From assembly GCF_041817755.1 (NCBI RefSeq), contig NZ_JBGYBX010000014.1, positions 1 to 64,000 of the forward strand: a DNA stretch of 64,000 bases. The letters are read 5' to 3'. How positions within the stretch are numbered: the stretch's first letter is position 1; the number at the start of each line of letters is the position of its first letter. This document shows positions 17,053 through 26,056 of the stretch, in pieces. The notes beneath the pieces are model-generated. The model saw only the letters and a program-made list of their open reading frames with translations, did no database searches and had not been told where the DNA came from. Source of the stretch: Glaesserella sp041817755. Its GTDB lineage: Bacteria; Pseudomonadota; Gammaproteobacteria; Enterobacterales; Pasteurellaceae. The translations under genes were made by a program, and so were the position numbers.

Positions 17053-18369
17053 CTACTTTGTAAATAGTGAAATAGATTCCAAATGCCCCGTGTGCGGAAA
17101 CATGTCAATCATGGCGCATTTTTCCAAACAATATCCCGCTTGTATTAATTTTTCGGCATCACGCACTAAGGTTGCCGGGTTACACGACACATAGAGAATT
17201 TTGTCGGGGGACAAGCGACAAAGGTGATCGAGAGCGAAATGGGCGCCGTTTCGAGCGGGATCCAGCAATACTTTATTGAAATGCTCGGTCGTCCAAGGTT
17301 GATCGGCAAACGATTCATCAAGATTCGCCCGATAAAATTCAGCGTTGGAAATCGCGTTAAGCTCGGCATTACGCCGCGCTTGTTCAACCATAGGTTCAAC
17401 CCCTTCAATCCCGACAATGCGTTGAACTAACGGCGCAAGCGGCAGAGTAAAATTTCCCATCCCGCAAAACAGATCCAGAATACGGTCTTGTTTGTCGGGT
17501 TCAAGCCATGTGATTGCCGTGTCGACCATCCGTTGATTCAATTCGTCGTTAACTTGAATAAAATCCCGAATGGAAAAATGCAAGGTGAGCCCGTGCAATC
17601 GGTAATAAGGTTGTTCTCCCAGCCATTGTTCTATTTGTTGTTTATCCGTCATGACAAACAGCATTAACTGTTCGGCTTGTGCAAAATTAAGTAGAAGATC
17701 GCGATCTTGCGGATGTACTTGTCCGATATGGCGGAGCAATAACGCAATGCCGTTATCGGCACGAACCAATTCGAGATGACCGAGGTTTTTCTTTTGCTTC
17801 CAGGCGCTCAAGCAATTTTGTAACTTAGGCAACAGATCCGAAAGCGCGGGTTCCAACACGTCACATTGCGTTAGAGAGATAATCTCTTGCGAATCCGCTT
17901 GGCGAAAGCCGATAACAAATTTGTTCTTTTGTAACGCCATGCTGAGCTTCGCCCGACGACGATAGCCTTTATCATTACCGACAATCATCGGTTGAAATGC
18001 AATTGGCGCGGGTTGTAATTTTTGTAAGCGTTGAAACAGGGCTTTTTGCTTGGTTTCACGCTGTAAGGTTAGCGGAATGTGTTGCATTTGACAGCCGCCG
18101 CATTGCCCGTAAATCGCACAGCTTGGTATTTGACGATTTGCAGATTGTCGATGGAATCGGACCGCTTGCGCGCGTCCGTATTGGCGTTTTTCTTCCTGCA
18201 CGCGGGCATCAACTTCTTCCGTCGGTAACGCGTTTTCAATAAACCAGGTTTTGCCGTTGAGTTTTGCGACGCCCAACCCTTGATAATCCAAATCTTGAAT
18301 GCGTACATGATGTAATGTGGTGGTTTTTGCGGTTTTTTTTACGTTGTTATCGGAATAGAAAAGCGCCAT
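17053..18369 (-). CDS. rlmD: 23S rRNA (uracil-1939-C5)-methyltransferase
   Basis: SAM-dependent RNA methyltransferase modifying U1939 of 23S rRNA. The 438 residues show an N-terminal TRAM domain (about 18-80) and the 4Fe-4S cluster cysteines CAIYGQCGGCQMQH (about 86-99) plus a later Cys in TQCDV. The catalytic domain carries LDLFCGMGNFTLPL (SAM site), LDPARNGA and the nucleophile/base region LYVSCNPATL. Length and motifs are those of RlmD (RumA) and not of RlmC or TrmA. It is divergent from dgt. Confidence 0.96.
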   Translation of the reverse strand: MALFYSDNNVKKTAKTTTLHHVRIQDLDYQGLGVAKLNGKTWFIENALPTEEVDARVQEEKRQYGRAQAVRFHRQSANRQIPSCAIYGQCGGCQMQHIPLTLQRETKQKALFQRLQKLQPAPIAFQPMIVGNDKGYRRRAKLSMALQKNKFVIGFRQADSQEIISLTQCDVLEPALSDLLPKLQNCLSAWKQKKNLGHLELVRADNGIALLLRHIGQVHPQDRDLLLNFAQAEQLMLFVMTDKQQIEQWLGEQPYYRLHGLTLHFSIRDFIQVNDELNQRMVDTAITWLEPDKQDRILDLFCGMGNFTLPLAPLVQRIVGIEGVEPMVEQARRNAELNAISNAEFYRANLDESFADQPWTTEHFNKVLLDPARNGAHFALDHLCRLSPDKILYVSCNPATLVRDAEKLIQAGYCLEKCAMIDMFPHTGHLESISLFTK

Positions 18370-18444
18370 GTTGGATAATGTTTAAACAGAAATCATATTC
18401 GGGTATTATAGCGGAAAAGATAAACAGACCCTAGGGCAGGCGCT

Positions 18445-19770
18445 ATGATTTTACCTATTTGGACCGAACGTTATTTAACCGATAAACAACGCGAACAGGA
18501 TCACCGTTCGCCCTTTCAGCGTGATCGCGGGCGTATTTTACATTCGGAAGCGTTCCGATGCTTGCAGGCAAAAACCCAAATTCATGCAGTGGGGGAAGAT
18601 GATTTTTATCGTACCCGTTTGACGCACTCGTTGGAGGTCGCACAAATCGGCAGTAGCTTACGGGCTAAGCTGGAAGAAGACAAAGAAGGATTTCAAGCGG
18701 TCTGTTCCGCTCAACATTTTGCAAATTTTGCCGATGATTTGAGTCGCTTATTACCTTCCCGCAGTTTGACCGAATCACTCTGTTTTGCCCATGATATCGG
18801 TCATCCGCCGTTCGGTCACGGCGGAGAGATGGCGCTAAATTATAAAATGCAGAAACACGGCGGATTTGAAGGAAACGCGCAATCGTTCCGTATCGTAACG
18901 CAATTGGAACCGTACACCGAACATGCGGGGATGAATTTAACCCGTCGTACGCTGTTGGGGATTATCAAATATCCGTCCATGATTGATGAAACTTTGCCGG
19001 CACAACCAAAACCGATTCCGGCGGGACGTTTTATTAATTTGCATGATCTTAAAACCAGTAAAGGTATTTTCCGCGATGACGAACATTTTTTTGATTGGGT
19101 GCTTGCCCCGTTGTCTGAGGAAGATCGCAGGTTATTCAGACGTGTAGAAGTCAATCCGGATCCGCAATTGCCGAATACGCCGCTGTATAAATCGTTGGAC
19201 TGTAGCATCATGGAATTGGCGGATGACATTGCTTACGGTGTACACGATTTGGAAGATGCCATTGTCGGCGGTATGGTCACACCGCAATCATGGAAAAAGG
19301 CGGAGGCAGAATTGGAAACATGTTCATCGCCGTGGATCCAAAAAATGTTGCCGGAAATCAGCCAAAAGTTGTTCTCCTATCACCGCTATGAGCGAAAAGA
19401 CGTGATCGGCGCATTGGTCAACTATTTTGTGACCAATGTAAAATGGTATGAAACGGCGGATTTTCACGAACCGCTGTTACGTTTTAATGCCGTGTTACCC
19501 GAAGAAGTCCGGGCGGTGTTGGATGTGTTGAAAGAGTTTGTATACCGCTATGTCATTTGCGATGTCGTTACGCAACGGGTGGAGTATAAAGGGCAACGGA
19601 TTTTAATGGATCTGTTTGATATGCTGAGCTGTGATCCGGCACGATTATTGCCGAAAGTGGTTGCCGAACGTTGGTTAAACGCGGAAGAAATCAAACAGCC
19701 GAGAGTGATTTGTGATTATTTGGCAAGCATGTCGGACGGTCAGGCGTTTAAACTTTATCAAAGCTTGTAA
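18445..19770 (+). CDS. dgt: dGTP triphosphohydrolase (dGTPase-like)
   Basis: HD-domain enzyme that removes triphosphate from dGTP or other dNTPs and so adjusts nucleotide pools. The 441-residue protein has the first HD-family histidine in FYRTRLTHSLEVAQIG (about 54-69) and the metal-binding HDIGHPPFGHGGEMAL (about 117-132). The aspartate of the family follows in MELADDIAYGVHDLEDA (about 256-272). The size fits the type-2 subfamily common in Pasteurellaceae, not the 505-residue E. coli Dgt. It is divergent from rlmD with 75 bases between starts. Confidence 0.93.
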   Translation: MILPIWTERYLTDKQREQDHRSPFQRDRGRILHSEAFRCLQAKTQIHAVGEDDFYRTRLTHSLEVAQIGSSLRAKLEEDKEGFQAVCSAQHFANFADDLSRLLPSRSLTESLCFAHDIGHPPFGHGGEMALNYKMQKHGGFEGNAQSFRIVTQLEPYTEHAGMNLTRRTLLGIIKYPSMIDETLPAQPKPIPAGRFINLHDLKTSKGIFRDDEHFFDWVLAPLSEEDRRLFRRVEVNPDPQLPNTPLYKSLDCSIMELADDIAYGVHDLEDAIVGGMVTPQSWKKAEAELETCSSPWIQKMLPEISQKLFSYHRYERKDVIGALVNYFVTNVKWYETADFHEPLLRFNAVLPEEVRAVLDVLKEFVYRYVICDVVTQRVEYKGQRILMDLFDMLSCDPARLLPKVVAERWLNAEEIKQPRVICDYLASMSDGQAFKLYQSL

Positions 19771-19847
19771 GCCTTGTGCAGGGAATGAACTAAACGGAAG
19801 CGGATAAGTCTTATCGTCAGATATTATGTCATCTGTAAGGAAATCAC

Positions 19848-20207
19848 ATGAAAACCTTCACAAAAGTGAGCTTGCTTGTTTTAAGTTTTATGTCGACCCC
19901 GGCATTTGCCGATGCGATTCCGATCGAAATTTATGATCCGATTGACGCCGAGATCGTGAAAGCCGACCGCAAAGGCAGAGGGGAATTTGAAGCGGAATTT
20001 CGTTTGAGAGGCGATGATGTCAGACCATTAGCGGAAAGTGTCATTGATCATGCCTATGACGAAGGCTTTCGTTTGGAGGAGTCCGAGATTGATCGGGAAG
20101 ATGCTGATCTCAAATTCCGTCGCGGCGATCAGCGTTTGGATGTGCAAATCGAGTTAAAAGATCGTTATCGTATTGAATATAAAGCCGATTTGGATTTAGA
20201 CCGATAA
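19848..20207 (+). CDS. Small secreted hypothetical protein
   Basis: A 119-residue protein with a clear Sec signal peptide (hydrophobic about 7-18, likely cleavage after AFA at about 21). A very charged, Asp/Glu/Arg-rich mature part follows. TAAGGAAATC is the ribosome-binding site. Two similar halves are visible (E..FRL.GDDVRPL and DLKFRRGDQRLDVQIELK), giving a beta-strand-rich, PepSY-like impression, but I cannot assign a family. A terminator follows, so it is probably a single-gene unit. It is likely periplasmic; function unknown. Confidence 0.78.
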   Translation: MKTFTKVSLLVLSFMSTPAFADAIPIEIYDPIDAEIVKADRKGRGEFEAEFRLRGDDVRPLAESVIDHAYDEGFRLEESEIDREDADLKFRRGDQRLDVQIELKDRYRIEYKADLDLDR

Positions 20208-20213
20208 CGGGAT

Positions 20214-20246
20214 CCGCTTACGATATTCGCTCGTAAGCGGTTTTTT
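20214..20246 (+). terminator. Rho-independent terminator
   Basis: A 10-bp stem CCGCTTACGA / TCGTAAGCGG is followed by TTTTTT, right after the small secreted protein gene. Confidence 0.88.
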
Positions 20247-20395
20247 ATGTCCCTTCCATTGTGCGGAATACGGCGCTGATGCCAGTTCGTAGTTTAAATG
20301 CCGTATAATTTTGCAAAACTTCTCAGTAATCCTACCGCTTGTTAAGACAAAATCAGGTAAAATATCCCCCTTCGCAAAAACAGAAAGAGGTTGTG

Positions 20396-23311
20396 ATGAG
20401 CTTTGTCGTCGGTCAGCGTTGGATCAGTGAATCAGAAAATAATTTAGGTTTGGGGATTGTTGAAGCGGTAGATAATCGTACCGTTCGTCTTGCCTTTCCC
20501 GCGGCTCAAGAACAGCGTGTCTATGCGGTATCGGTCGCGCCGTTAACCCGAGTGCAGTTCCAAAAAGGGGATCGTGTCTCCAGTCAAGAAGGTTGGCAAC
20601 TTGAGATTGAGGAAGTCGTCGAAAATCAAGGGGTGGCGATCTATTTAGGAAAACGCACGGATACGTTGGAAGAAGCGGTCTTGCCCGAGATGCAATTGGA
20701 ACATAAAGTCAGTTTCAGTAAACCGCAAGATCGTTTGTTTTCGGCACAAATTGACCGCAGCGATCGCTTTGCCTTGCGTTATCGAGCCTTAAAACATCAA
20801 CAGGCACAGTATCAGTCGCCGCTGCGTGGATTACGCGGTATTCGTGCCAGCCTAATTCCCCATCAACTCCATATTGCGAAAGAAGTTGGACAACGTCTGG
20901 CACCGAGAGTATTATTGGCGGATGAAGTCGGATTGGGTAAAACCATTGAGGCCGGGATGATTTTGCAGCAACAACTGTTCGCAGGTCGGGCTGAACGCGT
21001 ATTAATTCTTGTACCGGAAAGTCTGCAACATCAATGGTTGGTCGAAATGTTGCGCCGTTTCAGCCTCAACTTTTCGTTATTTGATGAAGAGCGGTGCGCC
21101 GATTTTTCAAAACAGGACGATAACGGCGAAGATATCAGCGAAAATCCGTTTGAAACGGAATCTCTAGTCATCGCATCGATTGATTGGTTGGCAAACAACC
21201 CTCAACGGGCGCAGCAGGTTGTTGAAAGTGAATGGGATATGCTGATTGTCGATGAAGCGCACCATTTGGAATGGCATGAGCAGCAGCCTAGTGAGGCTTA
21301 TCGTTTTGTCGCGAGATTGGCTAAAACGATTCCGTCAGTATTATTGTTAACGGCAACACCGGAGCAGCTCGGACAGGAAAGCCACTTTGCCCGTTTGGCA
21401 TTGTTAGACAGTGACCGCTTCTATGATTATCAAGACTTTGTGGCGGAGCAGGCGCAATACCGACCGGTTGCCGATGCCGTCAACACATTATTAAGCGATA
21501 AACCGTTAAGTATTCAAGAACAGAACAGTATTAGCGAGTTATTGGCGGAAGAAGATGTGGAACCGATGCTGCGCATTATTAATGTCGATACGTTCAACCA
21601 AGAACAGCGTTCGGAGGTACGTCAAGAGTTAATCGACGAATTGATTGACCGGCACGGTACCAGCCGTGTGCTCTTTCGTAACACCCGACAAGGTGTCAAA
21701 GGTTTTCCGCACCGTATTTTTAACCAAATTACCTTAGAAATGCCGAAGCAGTATATCAATGCACTCAATGTATTAGGTATGGCGGGCGAAGCTAAAATTG
21801 AGGAGCTGCTTTATCCGGAACAGTTATTTCAACGAATGAACCCGGATGCCAAGTGGTTTGAGTTTGATCCGCGAATCGAATGGCTTATCACTTTCTTGAA
21901 AAATCACCGTGATGAAAAAATGTTGGTGATTTGTAAACAAGCAACAATTACCATTCAGTTGGAACAAATTTTACGCGAAAGAGAAGGTATTCGTTCAGCC
22001 GTATTTCATGAAAAGATGTCGATTGTCGAGCGAGATAAAGCGTCGGCATATTTTGCCCAACAAGAAGACGGCGCGCAGGTGCTGATCAGTTCAGGTATCG
22101 GTTCGGAAGGTCGTAACTTCCAGTTTGCCCGTCATTTGGTTCTGTTTAACCTGCCGGCTAATCCGGATTTGTTGGAACAAAGTATCGGGCGTTTGGATCG
22201 TATCGGACAAAAATACGATATTCAAATTTATGTGCCGTGTTTTGAGCATTCCGCACAGATGATGTTAACCGAGTGGTATCACCGAGGATTAAATGCGTTT
22301 GAAGAAACCTGCCCGATGGGCGCCAACCTCTTTCGGGAATTGGAGGCAAGACTATATGAGTTTTTACTCAAGCCGTTACGTTCGGATGATTTTGAACGCT
22401 TTATTGAACAAACTTTTAAACGTCAACAGCAGCTTAAAACCGAATTGGAACAAGGGCGGGATCGTTTACTGGAACTGAATTCAAACGGCGGAGAATCCGC
22501 CCAGCAGCTCGCCGACGCGATTGCTCGACAAGATGAGGACGCGAAGTTAATCAATTTTACGCTCAATTTATTTGATGTGATTGGCTTGGAACAGGAAGAT
22601 TTGGGCGAAAAGAGTATTGTCATTACCCCGACCGGACATATGTTGGTACCGGATTTCCCGGGACTGTCGGAAGACGGAAACACGGTCACTTTTGATCGCG
22701 AATTGGCACTTATGCGCGAGGACGTACTATTTTTAACTTGGGATCATCCGATGATTCGGCATGGTATTGATCTGATTACGTCAGGTGATATCGGTAAAAG
22801 TGCCGTTTCATTACTGATTAACAAGAATCTACCGGCCGGTACATTATTGTTGGAGGCGATCTATATCGTAGAAGCACAAGCACCGAAGTCTCTTCAGTTA
22901 ACCCGCTTTTTACCGCCGACACCGGTACGCATTTTGTTGGATACTAAAGGTAATGATTTGGCGACTCAAGTGTCCTTCAGTGGTTTGGAAAAGCAATTGA
23001 AGCCGGTCAATAAGCAGATGGCGAATAAAATTGTCAAAATGGCACGGACGGATATCGAAGCATTGATTGCGATGGCAGAACGTAAAATTGCTCCGCAGGC
23101 TGAGGTATTAATTACGCAAGCGAAGCAGAATGCCGATCACACCTTAAGTGCCGAATTGCATCGTTTAACCTCATTACAAGCGGTGAATAAAAATATTCGT
23201 GCCGATGAAGTCCTTGCACTTGAACGGCTACGCACAGAATCATTAAAACAGCTTGAACAAGCTAATTGGCGTTTGGACAGTTTGAGGGTTATTGTCAGCA
23301 ACAAAGAGTAA
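20396..23311 (+). CDS. rapA: RNA polymerase-associated ATPase RapA (HepA)
   Basis: Swi2/Snf2 ATPase that recycles RNA polymerase after transcription. The start is taken at ATG 20396 (MSFVVGQRWIS), preceded by AAAGAGG and matching the RapA N-terminus; 971 residues versus 968 in E. coli. Tudor-like N-terminal domains come first. They are followed by helicase motif I LLADEVGLGKTIEAGM (about 173-188), II IVDEAHHLEW, III LLLTATPEQ, and the C-lobe motifs LISSGIGSEGRNFQFA and SIGRLDRIGQ. The protein is complete. An uptake signal (ACCGCTTGTT, 20334-20343) lies in its upstream region. Confidence 0.97.
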   Translation: MSFVVGQRWISESENNLGLGIVEAVDNRTVRLAFPAAQEQRVYAVSVAPLTRVQFQKGDRVSSQEGWQLEIEEVVENQGVAIYLGKRTDTLEEAVLPEMQLEHKVSFSKPQDRLFSAQIDRSDRFALRYRALKHQQAQYQSPLRGLRGIRASLIPHQLHIAKEVGQRLAPRVLLADEVGLGKTIEAGMILQQQLFAGRAERVLILVPESLQHQWLVEMLRRFSLNFSLFDEERCADFSKQDDNGEDISENPFETESLVIASIDWLANNPQRAQQVVESEWDMLIVDEAHHLEWHEQQPSEAYRFVARLAKTIPSVLLLTATPEQLGQESHFARLALLDSDRFYDYQDFVAEQAQYRPVADAVNTLLSDKPLSIQEQNSISELLAEEDVEPMLRIINVDTFNQEQRSEVRQELIDELIDRHGTSRVLFRNTRQGVKGFPHRIFNQITLEMPKQYINALNVLGMAGEAKIEELLYPEQLFQRMNPDAKWFEFDPRIEWLITFLKNHRDEKMLVICKQATITIQLEQILREREGIRSAVFHEKMSIVERDKASAYFAQQEDGAQVLISSGIGSEGRNFQFARHLVLFNLPANPDLLEQSIGRLDRIGQKYDIQIYVPCFEHSAQMMLTEWYHRGLNAFEETCPMGANLFRELEARLYEFLLKPLRSDDFERFIEQTFKRQQQLKTELEQGRDRLLELNSNGGESAQQLADAIARQDEDAKLINFTLNLFDVIGLEQEDLGEKSIVITPTGHMLVPDFPGLSEDGNTVTFDRELALMREDVLFLTWDHPMIRHGIDLITSGDIGKSAVSLLINKNLPAGTLLLEAIYIVEAQAPKSLQLTRFLPPTPVRILLDTKGNDLATQVSFSGLEKQLKPVNKQMANKIVKMARTDIEALIAMAERKIAPQAEVLITQAKQNADHTLSAELHRLTSLQAVNKNIRADEVLALERLRTESLKQLEQANWRLDSLRVIVSNKE

Positions 23312-23326
23312 TGAATCGCGGTAATA

Positions 23327-23375
23327 CGTTACTAACCATTATGTTGTCATGATCAGTAACGTTTTCTTTTTTAGT
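23327..23375. terminator. Probable convergent terminator rapA / chaA
   Basis: An inverted repeat CGTTACT / AGTAACG encloses a 21-base loop, with a T-rich stretch (TTTTCTTTTTT) on its plus-strand side. It is positioned between the convergent stops. The loop is long, so strength is uncertain. Confidence 0.5.
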
Positions 23376-23379
23376 ACGT

Positions 23380-24459
23380 TTAAGGCACAATCACGGTAAA
23401 TACATACGCCGCCATATTTACTAACAATACAACGCCGTAAAGCATGTTGGATTTACCGTGATTCAGTGAAACCATTACCACAAAGGCGGAAAGTGCCAAT
23501 AACACCATCGACTTCCAATCCAATCCCAGTACCATGTTGATGTCAAACATCAGGCACACGAGAACGACGGACGGAATAGTCAATCCAATACTTGCCAAAG
23601 CGGAACCGAGAGCCAAATTGACACTGGTTTGTAAGCGGTTGCGACTGGCTGCAGTTAACGCAGCCAAACCTTCCGGCATTAAAACGACAGCGGCAATAAT
23701 CACCCCGACTAACGCTAACGGCGCTCCGGCGGCGACAACCATGGTCTCAATCGCAGGAGAAAGTCCTTTAGCAAGCATCACGACAATACCTAAGCATACG
23801 ATCAACAGCAGTAAACTCATCAGGGCAACTTTGGTCGACGGCGGTTCGGCATGATGATTCGGGTTGTCATCATCGGCTAAAAAATAATCGCGATGGCGAA
23901 CGGTTTGCATCATAATAAATGAAAAATAAAGGACTAAAGAGGCTAACGCTACAAAAATCAGTTGTGAGTCGGTATACGTTCCGCCTTCTGAGCTTGTGGT
24001 AAAATTAGGTAAAATCATGGTGAGAACTAGGATAGAAACTAATGTCACTAACGCAGTGCTGACCGATTTTTTATGGAAAAATTGAACGTGGTGTTTCAGC
24101 CCGCCAATCAACAAACAGCCGCCTAAAATACCGTTTAAGATCAACATAATGGCGGCAAAAACCGTATCTCTTGCCAAATAAGCGGCATTGTCGCCGCCGG
24201 CAATCATTAAAGAGATGATCAAGGCAACTTCGATAATCGTAATCGCCAACGCTAAAATGATCGTGCCGAACGGTTCGCCGACTTTGTGTGCGACAACTTC
24301 GGCGTGGTGAACGGCAGAAAGTACGCTGCCGATTAACAATGCTCCTCCAGTGAGCTGAAGCCAAATATTGTCCTTCATCCCAATAAAATAGATTGCCCAC
24401 GCTGCAAGCGGTAAGATGACCGACCAAACGGGTAATCGGGCGTGAGAGTTTGTTGCCAT
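23380..24459 (-). CDS. chaA: Ca2+(Na+)/H+ antiporter ChaA
   Basis: Inner-membrane cation/proton antiporter of the CaCA superfamily. The 359 residues contain about 11 hydrophobic segments. The two conserved alpha-repeat regions are visible as AHKVGEPFGTIILALAITIIEV (about 54-75) and LMPEGLAALTAASRNRLQTSVNLALGSALAS (about 262-292). A charged, His-rich loop (DDDNPNHHAEPP, about 196-207) separates the halves. It lies just downstream of the cysteine desulfidase-like gene on the same strand (26 bases between them), so the two may be cotranscribed. Confidence 0.93.
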   Translation of the reverse strand: MATNSHARLPVWSVILPLAAWAIYFIGMKDNIWLQLTGGALLIGSVLSAVHHAEVVAHKVGEPFGTIILALAITIIEVALIISLMIAGGDNAAYLARDTVFAAIMLILNGILGGCLLIGGLKHHVQFFHKKSVSTALVTLVSILVLTMILPNFTTSSEGGTYTDSQLIFVALASLVLYFSFIMMQTVRHRDYFLADDDNPNHHAEPPSTKVALMSLLLLIVCLGIVVMLAKGLSPAIETMVVAAGAPLALVGVIIAAVVLMPEGLAALTAASRNRLQTSVNLALGSALASIGLTIPSVVLVCLMFDINMVLGLDWKSMVLLALSAFVVMVSLNHGKSNMLYGVVLLVNMAAYVFTVIVP

Positions 24460-24485
24460 ATTTAATCTCCTTTTTTTATAATAAT

Positions 24486-25787
24486 TTAACAGTCTTGTTC
24501 TTTGGCTCTCATAATCTCAATAATTTGTCTGTCCATGTAGACCATGCTTTTTGTCGCAATGGCGCATAAATTATTGATTGATTTGTCAACGCAATGTTCC
24601 ACAATGCCTTCATTGCCGGTGACTCTGCTGTTATCCAATGCCATTAACACTGCTTTATAGGCGGCGGAAACACCGGTGGACACTTTCATGGCGCAGCTGT
24701 TTGAGGCGCCGTCACACAGCACCCCGCTGATATCGCCGATCATACTGCAAATCGCCATACTGATGGCATTAAAATCCCCTTTAAGTAAATAAGCCATACC
24801 GGCGGCACTACCCATCGCCGCCGTGGTGACGGCACAGAGGGCGGAAAGTTTTGGTAATTTGCTGTGAATATAAATTGCAATGGTATGGGATAAAAATAAG
24901 GCTCGGATCAACTGTTCATCCGTAGCACGAACAAAGCGGGCAACCACCACGGAAGGCATGGTCGCCGTAATACCTTGATTGCCCGATCCCGAGTTACTCA
25001 TCGCCGGTAGTAATGCACCGCCCATTCTGGCATCGGAAGCGGCAGTGGTTTCAATCACAATTCGACTTAACAGGTCATCCGATAATAAACCGAGTGAGAT
25101 CTGCTTTTTCAAGGTTTTTCCGATGTGTAAACCGTATTGATGCGTCAGCCCCTCTTCAGACAATGCGGAATTCAGCGTTGCTGCCTCAGCAATAAAGGCT
25201 AACTTATCTAAAGGCGCTTGCATGGCAAAGTGATAAATTTGCTGTGCGGAAAGCGTATTGAAAAATTGACCATCGTCCGTGACATCGGCATTAACCGTTT
25301 CCTGTTTAAATAGAACCTCACCGTTTTTTTCAACCAGCACGACATTGGTGTGCGAATCCTGAATGCAGACTTTCACCCAACCGCATTCGCCCAACACAAG
25401 CGCTTCGGAATACAACGGACAGTCGACATTGGCAATATCGACACTGACTTGATGCTTTTCCAGCATAGCTTTGGCTTTTCGTACGTCGGACGGTTGAATT
25501 TTTTTCAGCACTTCCAGTCCGGCAGCAGGATCACCGGCTATCGCCCCGACGGCAGCGGCGATCGGCAAGCCGACCATACCCGTGCCGGGAACGGTAACGC
25601 CCATACCGTTTTTCATCAAATTGGGCGAAACCTTGGCTTGAATGCTCAGTAAAGGAGAATTAAGATAGGAAGCCGCGATTGCCGATGCTAATGCTAACGA
25701 AATCGGCTCCGTACAACCCAACGCCGGTGCGACGTCTCGCTTTACAATGGCAATCAGTTGATCGCCGAATTCTAATGTATCATTCAT
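24486..25787 (-). CDS. cyuA: L-cysteine desulfidase / serine-dehydratase-like protein, CyuA (YhaM, UPF0597) family
   Basis: The 433-residue protein belongs to the UPF0597/CyuA family, whose studied members degrade L-cysteine to pyruvate, ammonia and sulfide using an Fe-S cluster. Landmarks are APALGCTEPISLALASA at the N-terminus, PGTGMVGLPIAAA (about 67-79), NSGSGNQGI (about 268-276) and the C-terminal GDISGVLCDGASNSCAMK with cysteines suited to the cluster. E. coli cyuA is paired with a permease, cyuP; here the neighbour is the antiporter chaA. Substrate (Cys or Ser) is inferred from the family. Confidence 0.88.
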   Translation of the reverse strand: MNDTLEFGDQLIAIVKRDVAPALGCTEPISLALASAIAASYLNSPLLSIQAKVSPNLMKNGMGVTVPGTGMVGLPIAAAVGAIAGDPAAGLEVLKKIQPSDVRKAKAMLEKHQVSVDIANVDCPLYSEALVLGECGWVKVCIQDSHTNVVLVEKNGEVLFKQETVNADVTDDGQFFNTLSAQQIYHFAMQAPLDKLAFIAEAATLNSALSEEGLTHQYGLHIGKTLKKQISLGLLSDDLLSRIVIETTAASDARMGGALLPAMSNSGSGNQGITATMPSVVVARFVRATDEQLIRALFLSHTIAIYIHSKLPKLSALCAVTTAAMGSAAGMAYLLKGDFNAISMAICSMIGDISGVLCDGASNSCAMKVSTGVSAAYKAVLMALDNSRVTGNEGIVEHCVDKSINNLCAIATKSMVYMDRQIIEIMRAKEQDC

Positions 25788-25871
25788 ACTATTCTCTATT
25801 TTTGTAAAATTTTGTCTATTTTAACCGCTTGTCGCGTGTGACAAAATAAATTTTAAAATTGCTTGCCTTAA

Positions 25872-25910
25872 TTTGAATAAAAATGCAGAATTACTGCATA
25901 ATTTCTCAGT
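25872..25910 (+). promoter_or_regulatory. Tandem ArgR operator of carAB
   Basis: Two 18-bp ARG boxes are separated by 3 bp, the spacing ArgR hexamers use. Box 1 is TT-TGAAT-AAAA-ATGCA-GA (25872-25889), one mismatch from TGAAT-N4-ATTCA. Box 2 (25893-25910) is weaker: TGCAT-AATT-TCTCA. The position upstream of carA is as in enteric bacteria. Confidence 0.75.
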
Positions 25911-25950
25911 TTTTTGCATTATTACCTTATGCTGTCAAAGTTTAGCTTGA

Positions 25951-25966
25951 ATGCAAACGTTTGCTT
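25951..25966 (+). promoter_or_regulatory. PurR box upstream of carA
   Basis: ATGCAAACGTTTGCTT matches the PurR palindrome ACGCAAACGTTTGCGT at 14 of 16 positions, including the whole GCAAACGTTTGC core. It lies 91 bases before the carA start. Purine control of carAB is established in E. coli; its use here is inferred. Confidence 0.78.
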
Positions 25967-26056
25967 TAGTACACTTAGCCGCCTATTCCTGACTAAAGAA
26001 GATTAGGCGGCTTTCAAAGTGAAAGCGAACAATTTCAACGATTAGGAGTATATATC

